Shown: positions 40,634 through 49,023 of the stretch, in pieces | How the letters are laid out: the number at the start of each line of letters is the position of its first letter | Position numbering within the stretch: position 1 is the stretch's first letter | From: Actinomycetota bacterium | GTDB lineage: Bacteria > Actinomycetota > Geothermincolia > Fen-727 > Anoxymicrobiaceae | Length of the DNA: 62,049 bases | NCBI GenBank assembly: GCA_018831265.1 | Contig: JAHJCO010000007.1 | Location: 1-62,049 of the forward strand | Direction: 5' to 3' | Position numbers and translations under genes: made by a program | Notes under the pieces: model-generated | Databases searched by the model: none | Seen by the model: the letters and a program-made list of their open reading frames with translations, nothing else | What the model was told of the DNA's origin: nothing

Positions 40634-41632
40634 TCAGCCCGTCGGCTCCTCGAGCAACACCTCTGACGCGGGCTTGTCGCCGCGCAGGCCCTTGAAGGAC
40701 GCCTGCCGCAGGTGGTGTTCGCCGGTCCAGCCGTGGTACTCGACCTCGGCGATGAGCACCGGGTCGACGAAGCGGGTGTCCCGCCGGCCAACCTCTCCCG
40801 TAAAGGGGCTGTCAGCCCGCGAGATCCGCTCGAGCGCCTCTCGCAGATCGGACCGATCGCGGTCCGTGTAGCCGGTGCCGACCCTGCCCGCGAAAACCAG
40901 CCGGTCGTCACCCGCCTTCTCGTGGTAGCCCATCAGCAGCGAGCCCACAGCCTTTGCGGCCGTTTCCTTCTCGGGCTCCCACCCGCCGACCACGAACTCC
41001 TGGCCCGACCTCAGCCTGACCTTTATCCACTCACCGGTCCGCTTTCCGGGCGAGTAGCGGCTGGTGAGAACCTTCGCCACCACCCCTTCCAGCCCTGCCT
41101 CGCGCGCCGAGGACAGCATCGCCTCTCCCTCCCCGGGGTAGGAAGCGGGGGTATGCCAGGTCTCGCCGTTGAGGCCGAGGCCTTCGAGCAGCTCCCTGCG
41201 CTCCGTGTACGGCCGGCCGGTCACGAGCCGCCCGTCGAGGTAGATGATGTCGAACAGCATGTAGACGAGGTCTATCTCGCGCGCCAGCCGCGCCGCCGCA
41301 TCCGGGCTGACCACCCCCATGCGGTGCTGCAGGATGTTGAAGCTCGGCCTTCCGTCCTCGTCCAGGGCGACTATCTCGCCGTCGAGGACCGCGCTCCAGC
41401 GCTCGAAGGCGGCGGCCAGGGGCATGAGCTCCGGGTAGCTGACCGTGACGTCGTTGAGGTTGCGGCTCTCGAGTCTCAGCGAGCCGCGGGAGACGTAGGC
41501 GAGCGCGCGGGTCCCGTCCCACTTGTACTCGAACCCGAATCGGTCCGCCTCGCGCGGCAGCGCGCCCGGCAACGCCAGCATCGGCTTGACGTGGGTGGGC
41601 ATAGGTCTGTCGTTCGGGCTGGATGCCGGCAT
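40634..41632 (-). CDS. ligD (ligase domain): ATP-dependent DNA ligase (LigD ligase-domain type)
   Basis: A 332-residue ligase. [14 protein letters not shown] near residue 37 holds the adenylated Lys (KxDG), [17 protein letters not shown] near residue 55 is motif Ia, [17 protein letters not shown] near residue 88 is motif III, and [23 protein letters not shown] near residue 190 includes motifs IV-V. An OB-fold domain follows. It seals breaks using ATP together with Ku and the polymerase. Ku starts 37 bp after its stop, and the response regulator gene lies 48 bp upstream. Confidence 0.93.
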   Translation of the reverse strand: MPASSPNDRPMPTHVKPMLALPGALPREADRFGFEYKWDGTRALAYVSRGSLRLESRNLNDVTVSYPELMPLAAAFERWSAVLDGEIVALDEDGRPSFNILQHRMGVVSPDAAARLAREIDLVYMLFDIIYLDGRLVTGRPYTERRELLEGLGLNGETWHTPASYPGEGEAMLSSAREAGLEGVVAKVLTSRYSPGKRTGEWIKVRLRSGQEFVVGGWEPEKETAAKAVGSLLMGYHEKAGDDRLVFAGRVGTGYTDRDRSDLREALERISRADSPFTGEVGRRDTRFVDPVLIAEVEYHGWTGEHHLRQASFKGLRGDKPASEVLLEEPTG

Positions 41633-41680
41633 CGCGTGCTCCAGAGTACTGATCCCGCCGGGTCCGAGTCGCTCTCACCG

Positions 41681-42112
41681 TCAGGTTTCGCGGCTCTGCC
41701 TGATCTCCCTCTTTACGATGTCCAGCAGTTGGCCCATGTCGATCGGCTTGGTGAGGTACACGTTGGCGCCCGACTTGAGGATCTTGTCCCGCCTTTCGGA
41801 ATCGACGAAAGCCGTGATGGCGACGACGGGAACGGTGAGGTTCCTTTTCTCCATGCGCAGCCACTTGCAGAACTCGATGCCGGTCATCTGGGGCATGGCG
41901 ATGTCGAGGATGACCGCGTCGGGCTCGCCGCGCTTCCAGACCCTTGTCGCCTCGAGCCCGTTCTCGGCGGTCACTATATCGAGGCCGGCGGCCTTGAAGT
42001 AGATGCCGATCATCTTCACGATGCCGGGGTCGTCATCGACGATAAGGATAGTATCCCTGCCCGGGGCATCAGGTCCCGGCTCCAACTCTTTCCTGCTCCG
42101 CTTCAACGCCAT
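41681..42112 (-). CDS. Single-domain response regulator (CheY-like)
   Basis: A 143-residue receiver domain with no output domain. ILIVDDDPGIVKMIG holds the acidic pocket, AVILDIAMPQMTGIEFC the phosphorylated Asp, VVAITAF the Thr, and NVYLTKPIDM the Lys. The N-terminal 20 residues are a basic linker. The start MALKRSRKE has only a weak ribosome site. It precedes the ligase-Ku-polymerase genes on the same strand, so it may be co-transcribed with NHEJ, an unusual pairing. No histidine kinase is nearby. Confidence 0.85.
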   Translation of the reverse strand: MALKRSRKELEPGPDAPGRDTILIVDDDPGIVKMIGIYFKAAGLDIVTAENGLEATRVWKRGEPDAVILDIAMPQMTGIEFCKWLRMEKRNLTVPVVAITAFVDSERRDKILKSGANVYLTKPIDMGQLLDIVKREIRQSRET

Positions 42113-42331
42113 CTGCACCAACCTGTGTCCCGGGGACCTGACAACGGATTGAACACTACACTTAGCACCGCCTCCAATGCAAGCGAGCGGTGCCCCGGAT
42201 GCGCTTCCCACTCTTATCGGCAAGAGGGGTCTATCGTTGAAGGGTTGAGACCGACCGCGGATGTTGCCGCGGGGGCCGTCGGGGGGATACAGTCCGATGG
42301 AAGGACCGCGCGACGCGAAAGGACGGTCGAA

Positions 42332-44989
42332 ATGCCGGCTGACTATCTCATGGCACTCGACGCGGGCAGCGGTTCAGGCCGGTGCCTCCTGGTGGACGTT
42401 GGCTCCGGGAAGACATGGACGGCGCTGCGACGCTGGACGCATCCGCCGGCGTCGGGTACCGGCGGACTCGGATACGACCTCGACCTGGAGAACATCCGGC
42501 GCAAGCTCGGTGAGGCGTCGCGCGAGGTGCTGGCCGTCTCCGGGGCAAGGCCGGACGATGTGCTCGGGATCGCGGTCACGAGCATGAGGCACTCCACCGT
42601 GCTGCTCGGCCCGGACGGCTCGGTCGTCTTCGCCACCCCCAACCAGGACGCCCGAGCGGTCGGCGAGGCGCTGGGCTGGGCTGCCGGGCAGGGGGAGGAG
42701 GTCTACACCCTGGGAGGGCACTGGCCGGGTCCGCTGTTCACGGGCAGCCGGCTGCTGTGGCTTGGTGAGCGCGAGCCGGATGCATTGCACGGTGTGAAGG
42801 TCCTGAGCCTGTCGGACTGGATCGCCTGCAGCCTCGGAGCGGAGCCCGTGGCCGAGAGGTCGCAGGCCGCCGAGACACTGCTGTTCGACCTCCAGAGTCG
42901 TGACTGGGCGCACGCGCTCGTCAAGTCTAAAGGCCTCCCCGCTTCGATCTTCCCCGAGACCGTTGATGCCGGGACGCCCATCGGGAGGCTCTCGGATGAG
43001 GCCGCCCGGCACTTCGGTCTCCCGCCGGGGATCACAATCTCAGCCGGTGGGGCCGACACCCAGTGCGGCCTGCTGGGATCAGGGGCCGTCGCGCCGGGAA
43101 ACATCTGCGTGGTGGCCGGCACAAGCATGCCTGTCCAGGTGGTGACTGACGGGATCGTACTGGACGGCGAGGGAAGGCTCTGGAGCGGGCTGCACGTCGT
43201 CCCGGGCCTCTACGTGCTGGAGAGTAACGGGCTCGCCACCGGCTCGGTCCTGGAGTGGTTTGCGAAGATCGTATACGCCGATTACGAGAACCCTGTGGCG
43301 GTGATGTTCGCGGAGGCCGCGCTCTCCGGGCCGGGTGGGGCGGGCTCGTTCTCTACGTTCGGTGCCTGCACCTTCGACGCCCGACGGCTCAACATGCCGG
43401 TCGGGAACATCTCGATGTCGCACCTGGTCACTCCGGCATCCGAGGGCAGGTGGCACCTGGCCCGCTCGCTGCTGGAGGGCGTGGCCCTGTCGGTCAGGGC
43501 GAACGTCGAGCAACTGATGGAGGTGACCTGCTCGGGTACGGACGAGCTGGTGGTATCCGCGGGGATGTCGAGGAGCGAGCTCTGGACGCAGATGGTCAGC
43601 GATGTGACGGGCAAGACCGTGGCTGTTCCAGCCGTTTGTGAGGCCACGGCACTGGGTGCGGCGGTGTGCGCCGGTGTAGGCGCGGGTGTCTTCGTGGACC
43701 TGGTCGCCGGGGCGGCGGAGCTGTCGGGTGTCGCCAGGTGGCACGCCCCCGGCCCGGATTCATCGGTCTACGCGAGACTCTATGAGGGCTGGAGTCGGAC
43801 GTGCTCGCTGCGCGCCGCGAGCGACGAGCACCTTTCCGGACTGCTGACCATGGCGCTCCTGGAGAGGGGCGAGCCCGACGGAGCCGCCCCGCTCTCCTTC
43901 CGACCGCGTGTAATGGTGACCGCGTCCATGGATGCAGAGGCGCTGGAGAGACTCAAGCAGCTCGCTGAGGTGGAGTACGCGGGGTGGCGAGAGGCCGGGC
44001 GCATCATCACCGGCGGCCGGGAGCTGGCCGAGGCCCTTGAAGGGTACGACGCGCTCATCACCGAGATTGACATCGTAGACTACGAGGCGCTGGACCTGCT
44101 GCCGGGCCTCAAGGCAGTCTGCTCCTGCAGGGTCGACCCCGTGAACGTTGACGTGGAGAGCGCGACCGCGTTCGGCATCCCGGTGTTCAACACGCCCGGG
44201 CGGAACGCGGAGGCCGTGGCGGACCTCACCCTCGGGTTCATGATAATGCTGCTGCGCAGGCTCCCCGCGGCGGCGGATTTCCTGCGCGAGCCAGGCGGCG
44301 AGGCGGGGGACCTTGTCAGGATGGGAGCGGCGTACGCCAGCTTCCAGGGCCGTGAGCTGTGGCGGAAGACGGTCGGCATCGTCGGGCTTGGAAGCGTTGG
44401 GACCGCCGTCGCCCGCAGGGTGCGCACCGGCGGTGCGCGGGTGCTCTTCTTCGACCCGCTGGTGGCGGAGGGTGCCGGGGCGCTTCAGAACGCGGAGAAG
44501 GTCTCGCTCGAGGCCCTGCTCGAGCGAAGCGACATAGTGAGCGTCCACGCGCCGGCCAAAGAGGAGACCAGGGGTCTTCTCGACGCGGGCCGGCTGGCGA
44601 AGATGAAGGAAGGAGCCTTCCTGATCAACACCGCGCGCGCTTCCCTGGTGGACTACGAGGCGCTGGCGGATGCCCTGGAGTCGGGGCGCCTGGCCGGCGC
44701 GGCGCTGGACGTGTTCGGGGTGGAGCCGCCCGCCTCGGACGACAGGCTGGTGCGCATGGGTAACGTGATCGCCACGCCGCACATCGGCGGCAACACCCTC
44801 GAGACCGCGGCGCACCAGGGTGCTATCGCCGTCGATCAGCTGGAGGCACTGCTCGAGGGCCGCGCGCCCTCCCACATCCTGAACCCGGAGGTCATGGACG
44901 GGTTCGACTGGACCGGACAGCGACGCGAGCCCTCACCTTTGATGCGTGCGCGCCTGGCCGCGAAGCTAAAACCGACCATAACCTCCTGA
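42332..44989 (+). CDS. Fusion: FGGY-family kinase + D-isomer 2-hydroxyacid dehydrogenase
   Basis: An 885-residue single reading frame. The first 530 residues are an FGGY carbohydrate kinase: YLMALDAGSGSGRCLLVDV, MRHSTVLLGPDGSVV, GGADTQCGLLGSGAV and CVVAGTSM; related to LsrK-type kinases. From about residue 530 it becomes a D-2-hydroxyacid dehydrogenase (RPRVMVTASMDAEALERLK), with the NAD loop VGIVGLGSVGTAVARR near residue 680, Arg in INTARASLVDYEAL, Glu in DVFGVEPP and His in TPHIGGNT. Both halves look complete. Linking phosphorylation and NAD-dependent oxidation suggests one sugar-acid or polyol pathway. AGGA precedes the ATG by 8 nt. Confidence 0.88.
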   Translation: MPADYLMALDAGSGSGRCLLVDVGSGKTWTALRRWTHPPASGTGGLGYDLDLENIRRKLGEASREVLAVSGARPDDVLGIAVTSMRHSTVLLGPDGSVVFATPNQDARAVGEALGWAAGQGEEVYTLGGHWPGPLFTGSRLLWLGEREPDALHGVKVLSLSDWIACSLGAEPVAERSQAAETLLFDLQSRDWAHALVKSKGLPASIFPETVDAGTPIGRLSDEAARHFGLPPGITISAGGADTQCGLLGSGAVAPGNICVVAGTSMPVQVVTDGIVLDGEGRLWSGLHVVPGLYVLESNGLATGSVLEWFAKIVYADYENPVAVMFAEAALSGPGGAGSFSTFGACTFDARRLNMPVGNISMSHLVTPASEGRWHLARSLLEGVALSVRANVEQLMEVTCSGTDELVVSAGMSRSELWTQMVSDVTGKTVAVPAVCEATALGAAVCAGVGAGVFVDLVAGAAELSGVARWHAPGPDSSVYARLYEGWSRTCSLRAASDEHLSGLLTMALLERGEPDGAAPLSFRPRVMVTASMDAEALERLKQLAEVEYAGWREAGRIITGGRELAEALEGYDALITEIDIVDYEALDLLPGLKAVCSCRVDPVNVDVESATAFGIPVFNTPGRNAEAVADLTLGFMIMLLRRLPAAADFLREPGGEAGDLVRMGAAYASFQGRELWRKTVGIVGLGSVGTAVARRVRTGGARVLFFDPLVAEGAGALQNAEKVSLEALLERSDIVSVHAPAKEETRGLLDAGRLAKMKEGAFLINTARASLVDYEALADALESGRLAGAALDVFGVEPPASDDRLVRMGNVIATPHIGGNTLETAAHQGAIAVDQLEALLEGRAPSHILNPEVMDGFDWTGQRREPSPLMRARLAAKLKPTITS

Positions 44990-45000
44990 GTTGCAGAAGA

Positions 45001-45029
45001 GTTGCAGAAGGGTCAGGCACTTCTGCAAC
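45001..45029. repeat. Hairpin repeat (GTTGCAGAAG type)
   Basis: GTTGCAGAAG and CTTCTGCAAC flank GGTCAGGCA, with partial extra copies of GTTGCAGAAG and TTTGCAAC on either side. It lies 11 bp after the fusion gene stop. Confidence 0.88.
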
Positions 45030-45066
45030 CTTTGCAACATTTCGGGCGTACGGCTCCTCACCAGCG

Positions 45067-45444
45067 CTACCTGTCCAGCTCCTCGAACGCCTCGTTCACA
45101 ACTATCAGGGCGTTCGTGGCCGCGGGGAAGCCACAGTAGGCGATCATCTGGATGATGACCTCGATAACCTCCTCGCGGGTGGCGCCGCAGTTGAGGGCTC
45201 CGGCCGCGTGTATCTTCAGCTCCGGAAGGCAGTGTCCCTCGACCGTCAGCGCGGCGATCGTGCACAGCTCGCGCGTCTTATCGTCGAGCACGTTGCGCGT
45301 GTACAGCTCGCCGAACGGGAACTCGACGTTGACCCTGGCGAACTCGGGGGAGATCCTCCGCAGGCGCTCGATGTGCGCATCGGCATCCTTCCCGAAATGC
45401 CTGCGCATCTCGGCCATGCCTTTCTCGTACAGGTCCTCAGCCAT
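45067..45444 (-). CDS. Carboxymuconolactone decarboxylase-family protein
   Basis: A 125-residue all-helical CMD-fold protein. TRELCTIAALTVEGHCLPEL near residue 55 and IHAAGALNCGATREEVIEVI near residue 78 are the core helices. It lacks the CxxC pair of the AhpD branch, so it is closer to the gamma-CMD branch. The ATG of MAEDLYEKG follows GGAGGGGG; earlier starts read into the repeat upstream. Function is not defined beyond the family. Confidence 0.87.
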   Translation of the reverse strand: MAEDLYEKGMAEMRRHFGKDADAHIERLRRISPEFARVNVEFPFGELYTRNVLDDKTRELCTIAALTVEGHCLPELKIHAAGALNCGATREEVIEVIIQMIAYCGFPAATNALIVVNEAFEELDR

Positions 45445-45496
45445 GAATGCCCCCTCCATGTCAGCCTTCTTGATCGGCCACAAGTTGACTAGGGTA

Positions 45497-45640
45497 GGGG
45501 TCAGGCACAATTCAAGTCACAGCCAGGTCGTATAGACGTTCATCTTGGGCCGCGCCACGTTGCCCTGCTCTTGCTCGACCTACATACATGGTCACGATGT
45601 GACTGGTTGAGTTGCCGGACTCTGAATCGAGCCAGACCCC
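45497..45640. repeat. Inverted-pair repeat G2 (GGGGTCAGGC-ACAATTC type), 144 bp
   Basis: Left arm GGGGTCAGGCACAATTCAAG at 45497; right arm 45621-45640, reverse GGGGTCTGGCTCGATTCAGA. Preceded by GGCCACAAGTTGACTAG and containing GGTCACGATGTGACTGGTTG. Both sequences also occur beside G1, but in a different order. It ends 5 bp before the thiolase stop. Confidence 0.75.
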
Positions 45641-45644
45641 GTTG

Positions 45645-46826
45645 TTATACCTTCTCCCAGAGGCTGGCGTTACCGTTGCCGAACCCGCCGCACATCATGG
45701 CGATCCCGCGCCTGGCGTCCGGAAGGTCGATCTTCATCACGTTGGCCAGCGTGATCACCAGCCGGCACCCGGACTCGCCGAGAGGATGGCCAAGTGCCAG
45801 CGCGCCGCCCCAGAGGTTGGCCTTCTCGAACGGGGCGTTCTCGTCTATGCCCAGGTCGCGCAGGATGGCGAGCGTGACCACACCGAACGCCTCGTGCGCC
45901 TCGAAGACGTCTATGTCGTCCACGGTGAGCCCCTTGCGCTCGAGCAGCCTGGCGCACGCCCTTGCCGCCGAGAGCCCCATCATGGTCGGGTCGTACCCGG
46001 ACATGACCCCGCCCCCGTACCTGACGTAGTACGAGCAGCCGAGCTCGTCGGCCTTCTCCCTGCACATGAAGAGCGTCGCACAGGCGCCCGTGGTCAGGGG
46101 GGAGGCCGTGGCAGCGGTAACCACGCCGTCCGGCTTGAAAGCCGGCTTCATACCCGCCATCTGCTCGAGGCTGGGCTCCTCCCTTATCCACTGGTCCTTG
46201 TCGACGACCATCTCGTTGCCCTCTTCGTCGAGCCCCTTGACGGGTACTATCTCACTATCGAACTTCCCCGCGTCGCGGGCCGCCTTCGCGCGCAGGTGGC
46301 TGTGGTAGGCGACCGCCTCCTGGTCGGCGCGGGCGATCCCGAGCACCTCGGACATTTTCTCGGAGTTGGCGCCCATGGGCAGGTCCGCCGGGTTCCAGTA
46401 GTCGGCCAGCCTCGGGGCGAAGTCCATCCCCATGCCCATAGGCACGTTCTGCATGTCCTCGACGCCGGAAGCGATATAGACGTCACCCTCGCCGCACATG
46501 ATAGCCCTGCAGGCGTGCTCGACCGCGGCCATCCCAGAGGGACACTGCTGGTTGATGCCGTTGGTCGCCACGTTGACGGGCAGGCCGGAGGCCAGCCACC
46601 CGAACCGGGCGATGTCGTTCTGCATCCCCGTCTGGTTGGCGGTCCCGCAAAACACCGCCTCCACCTGGTCCGGCTGGACCTGGGGGTTCCGCTCGAACAG
46701 GCCGCTATAGACGGCGCTCAACAGCTCGTCGGGTCGCAGGCCCCTGAACCACCCCTTGGCGGGATGGGCCCGCGCGTTCGCGGTGCGTACTCCGTCTACC
46801 AGGACGGCTTCCCTGAGCTCTGTCAT
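45645..46826 (-). CDS. Acetyl-CoA acetyltransferase-type thiolase
   Basis: A 393-residue thiolase of the biosynthetic/degradative type. INQQCPSGMAAVEHA near residue 88 holds the nucleophile, HEAFGVV near residue 325 replaces NEAFA, ALALGHPLGESGCR near residue 352 gives the His, and MMCGGFGNGNA the second Cys. It condenses or cleaves (aceto)acyl-CoA. ATG MTELREAVLVDG has GGAGG 6 nt upstream. It stands alone, divergent from the lipoprotein gene and with repeat G2 after its stop. Confidence 0.92.
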   Translation of the reverse strand: MTELREAVLVDGVRTANARAHPAKGWFRGLRPDELLSAVYSGLFERNPQVQPDQVEAVFCGTANQTGMQNDIARFGWLASGLPVNVATNGINQQCPSGMAAVEHACRAIMCGEGDVYIASGVEDMQNVPMGMGMDFAPRLADYWNPADLPMGANSEKMSEVLGIARADQEAVAYHSHLRAKAARDAGKFDSEIVPVKGLDEEGNEMVVDKDQWIREEPSLEQMAGMKPAFKPDGVVTAATASPLTTGACATLFMCREKADELGCSYYVRYGGGVMSGYDPTMMGLSAARACARLLERKGLTVDDIDVFEAHEAFGVVTLAILRDLGIDENAPFEKANLWGGALALGHPLGESGCRLVITLANVMKIDLPDARRGIAMMCGGFGNGNASLWEKV

Positions 46827-46968
46827 CTCGAACCTCCGCTCTCCGGTCACACCGGGGCGTCCCCGGGCGAACACTTCTCACACCAGCACATTCTAATAAT
46901 ATGAGTGCCGCGGTCCGCAAGGGTGCGGGTGCCGGGGCGGCCGTGCGCCATCCCCGCCGGCGGCTGGG

Positions 46969-46974
46969 TATAAT
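46969..46974 (+). promoter_or_regulatory. TATAAT, candidate -10 of the lipoprotein gene
   Basis: A perfect TATAAT lies 46 bp upstream of the ATG at 47020 in GC-rich surroundings. No convincing -35 is present. Confidence 0.4.
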
Positions 46975-47019
46975 TGTGGCGTTACCTGGTGGAGACCTGT
47001 CAGGCGAACGGGAGGTCAG

Positions 47020-47799
47020 ATGAAGAGAGCCGGCGCGATCGCCGCGCTGACGTTATGCGTCCTGGCGGCGTCCATGGTGTCCTCGTGCAGCCCCACGTCC
47101 CCCGTCGGGGTGATGGAGAAGTGCATCGCCACGGCGAAGGACGTCACATCCTACCGGGCCAGGATAGAGTTCGACGCGGACGCACAGGGCAAGACGCTCA
47201 CCTACACGGCGACCTACGAGCAGGCTCCGGGGGGCAAAGCGCGGGTGACTCACATGGCCTTCGATCAGACCGCGGACATAAAGGGGCAGGTCTACGTGCA
47301 GGGCCGGTACGAGTACGTATACCCGGTGCAGGAGCAGTGGTACCGGTTCGACAAGTCCGATGCCGCCGGCCAGGACATGATGGAGGAGATGGCGATGCTC
47401 CAGGGCTTCTCCGACAAGGCGACGTTCGAGAGCCAGGACGGCGTGAGCTGGAAGGTCTCGGCGACGGCGGGTCCGGAATGGATCAGGAAGAACCTCCTGG
47501 AGAACCCCCGATACAGCACGGGCCTGTCGGCCGACGAGATCAAGGAGCTGTCCAGGATCGTGAAGGTGAAGCTGCTCCTGGAGGTGCAGAAGAAGACGTA
47601 CCTGCCCCTGGGGTACAGAACGGACACGGATATCCAGGCTCCCGACACTCCGGGGCTCAAGCAGTCGATGTCGGTGGAGTTCTCCGACGTGGACAAGGAC
47701 TTCGAGATAGTGATCCCGCCCGAGGCCCTGGAGGCGAAGGTCGCCCTGCAGGGGATGCCGCCGCCGCGCCTGCCGGACCTGGCCCCGGTCTCGTTCTAG
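47020..47799 (+). CDS. LolA/LppX-like lipoprotein, function unknown
   Basis: A 259-residue exported lipoprotein: MKRAGAIAALTLCVLAASMV then a lipobox ending SSC near residue 23. The mature part is rich in beta strands (ARIEFDADAQGKTLTYTATY, QMSVEFSDVDKDFEIVIP-like segments), as in DUF6612/LolA-like lipid-binding lipoproteins. GGGAGG precedes the ATG. It is convergent with a small zinc-ribbon gene. No ligand can be assigned. Confidence 0.72.
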   Translation: MKRAGAIAALTLCVLAASMVSSCSPTSPVGVMEKCIATAKDVTSYRARIEFDADAQGKTLTYTATYEQAPGGKARVTHMAFDQTADIKGQVYVQGRYEYVYPVQEQWYRFDKSDAAGQDMMEEMAMLQGFSDKATFESQDGVSWKVSATAGPEWIRKNLLENPRYSTGLSADEIKELSRIVKVKLLLEVQKKTYLPLGYRTDTDIQAPDTPGLKQSMSVEFSDVDKDFEIVIPPEALEAKVALQGMPPPRLPDLAPVSF

Positions 47800-47812
47800 G
47801 GGCTGTCCCCGA

Positions 47813-48061
47813 CTAACGCCTGAACCAGCCTCCCCACCTCCAAAACACGAACGTATCCATGAGCATGTCCAGCACGGTTCGTGTACGACGGTCGCTCCTC
47901 ACCCGCTTCCGCTCGGCTATCGCCCCCGGCGAGTTCGTGAGGTCCAGCTCACTGAACTGCTGGTCCATCCTGTAGGAGGCGCCGCACATCGAGCACAGGA
48001 AGCTCCCGTCGGGTTGCTGGTGGTACTTGTGAGGGCAGCCGCCGCTCGCGTTGTCGGTCAT
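47813..48061 (-). CDS. Small Cys-containing protein, unknown
   Basis: An 82-residue protein. CPHKYHQQPDGSFLCSMCG near residue 9 could bind one zinc ion through Cys, His, Cys, Cys. The C-terminal half is basic and ends DTFVFWRWGGWFRR, an amphipathic Trp-rich tail. AAGGGAAGG precedes the ATG. No close family is recognised. It is divergent from the ZIP transporter gene. Confidence 0.6.
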   Translation of the reverse strand: MTDNASGGCPHKYHQQPDGSFLCSMCGASYRMDQQFSELDLTNSPGAIAERKRVRSDRRTRTVLDMLMDTFVFWRWGGWFRR

Positions 48062-48173
48062 CTCGCCTTCCCTTTTTATCGGCCGCCGTGCTGCGCAACG
48101 ATTGTACTACAGCGGTCACGCCCCGCGAGTAGGAATAGAATAGGCCCCGACGATTACTCGAAAGGCTGTCGCA

Positions 48174-49007
48174 ATGTGGTCCAGGGCCCTTTTCTACGGC
48201 TTCATAGCGGGAGGAGCGCTGCTGCTGGGCGCCCTGGCGGGTATCTACCTCAAACCCGGGCGAAAGTACATCGCGATGATAATGGGTTTCGGCGCCGGCG
48301 TGCTCATCTGCGCCCTTACCTTCGACCTGATGGAGGAGGCGTACAGTCGGGGAGGTTTCGACTCGGTGACCCTGGGGTTCCTCGCGGGAGCCCTGCTGTA
48401 CGTGTCGGGAGACTGGTACGTGAACCGTCACGGCGGCCACGCCCGCAAGTACACTCTGTGGAAGAGGCATCTCGCCTACCGCAGGACAAATACCCTCGGC
48501 GGTTAGGGAACCGAGGGTGCGACTGAAGGGCCGGAGACCGGCTCCGGTGCTGCCGGGGACGGTAGCGGGATGGCGATCTTCGTGGGAGCCCTGCTCGACG
48601 GGATCCCCGAGTCCGCGGCCATCGGCCTTGGCCTTGCCACGGGCGAGGGCTTCGGCCTTCTCATGCTGATCGCCGTGTTCATAAGCAACTTCCCCGAGGG
48701 TATCTCCGGGGCGGCCGGGATGCTCGCCTCGGGACGGTCTAAGCGGTTCGTGTTCTGGATGTGGGGAGGGGTGACCGCGATATGCGCCCTCAGCTCGCTG
48801 TGGGGCTACGTGAGCCTCGCGCATGCGGCCCCCGACACCATAGCGTTCATGCTGGCGCTCGCGGCGGGCGCGATACTGGCGATGATCTCGGCGACAATGA
48901 TCCCCGAAGCCTTCGACGACGAGGGGAGGCTGATCCCGGTGGCTGTCCCCATGGCGACGGTGCTCGGCTTCCTGGCGGCGTTCATAGTGTCTAGGCTGAC
49001 GACGTGA
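48174..49007 (+). pseudogene. ZIP-family metal transporter interrupted by an in-frame TAG
   Basis: Two same-frame halves separated by one TAG (48504-48506). The first (110 codons) has TM1-3 (LFYGFIAGGALLLGALAGIY, GFGAGVLICALTFDLMEEAY). After the TAG, 21 codons of Gly/Glu-rich linker (GTEGATEGPETGSG) lead into the second half (145 codons from 48570), with VGALLDGIPESAAIGLGLAT, SNFPEGISGAAGML and a final MIPEAFDDE block. Joined, they make a normal ZIP transporter of about 277 residues. The TAG lies in the variable cytoplasmic loop, and everything else is intact. Options are recent nonsense, an assembly error, stop read-through, or a restart at 48570 (weak ribosome site). Confidence 0.7.
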
Positions 49008-49023
49008 GAGCGAGGAGTGTGAG

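Noticed and set aside
40712..42331. Upstream extension of the kinase/dehydrogenase frame
   Set aside because: The 540 extra codons are antisense to the ligase and response regulator genes. The real start is the ATG at 42332 with a ribosome site and a normal FGGY N-terminus.
47800..47811. GGGG-CTGT-CCCC between convergent genes as a terminator
   Set aside because: The stem is only 4 bp and no T-tract follows on either strand.
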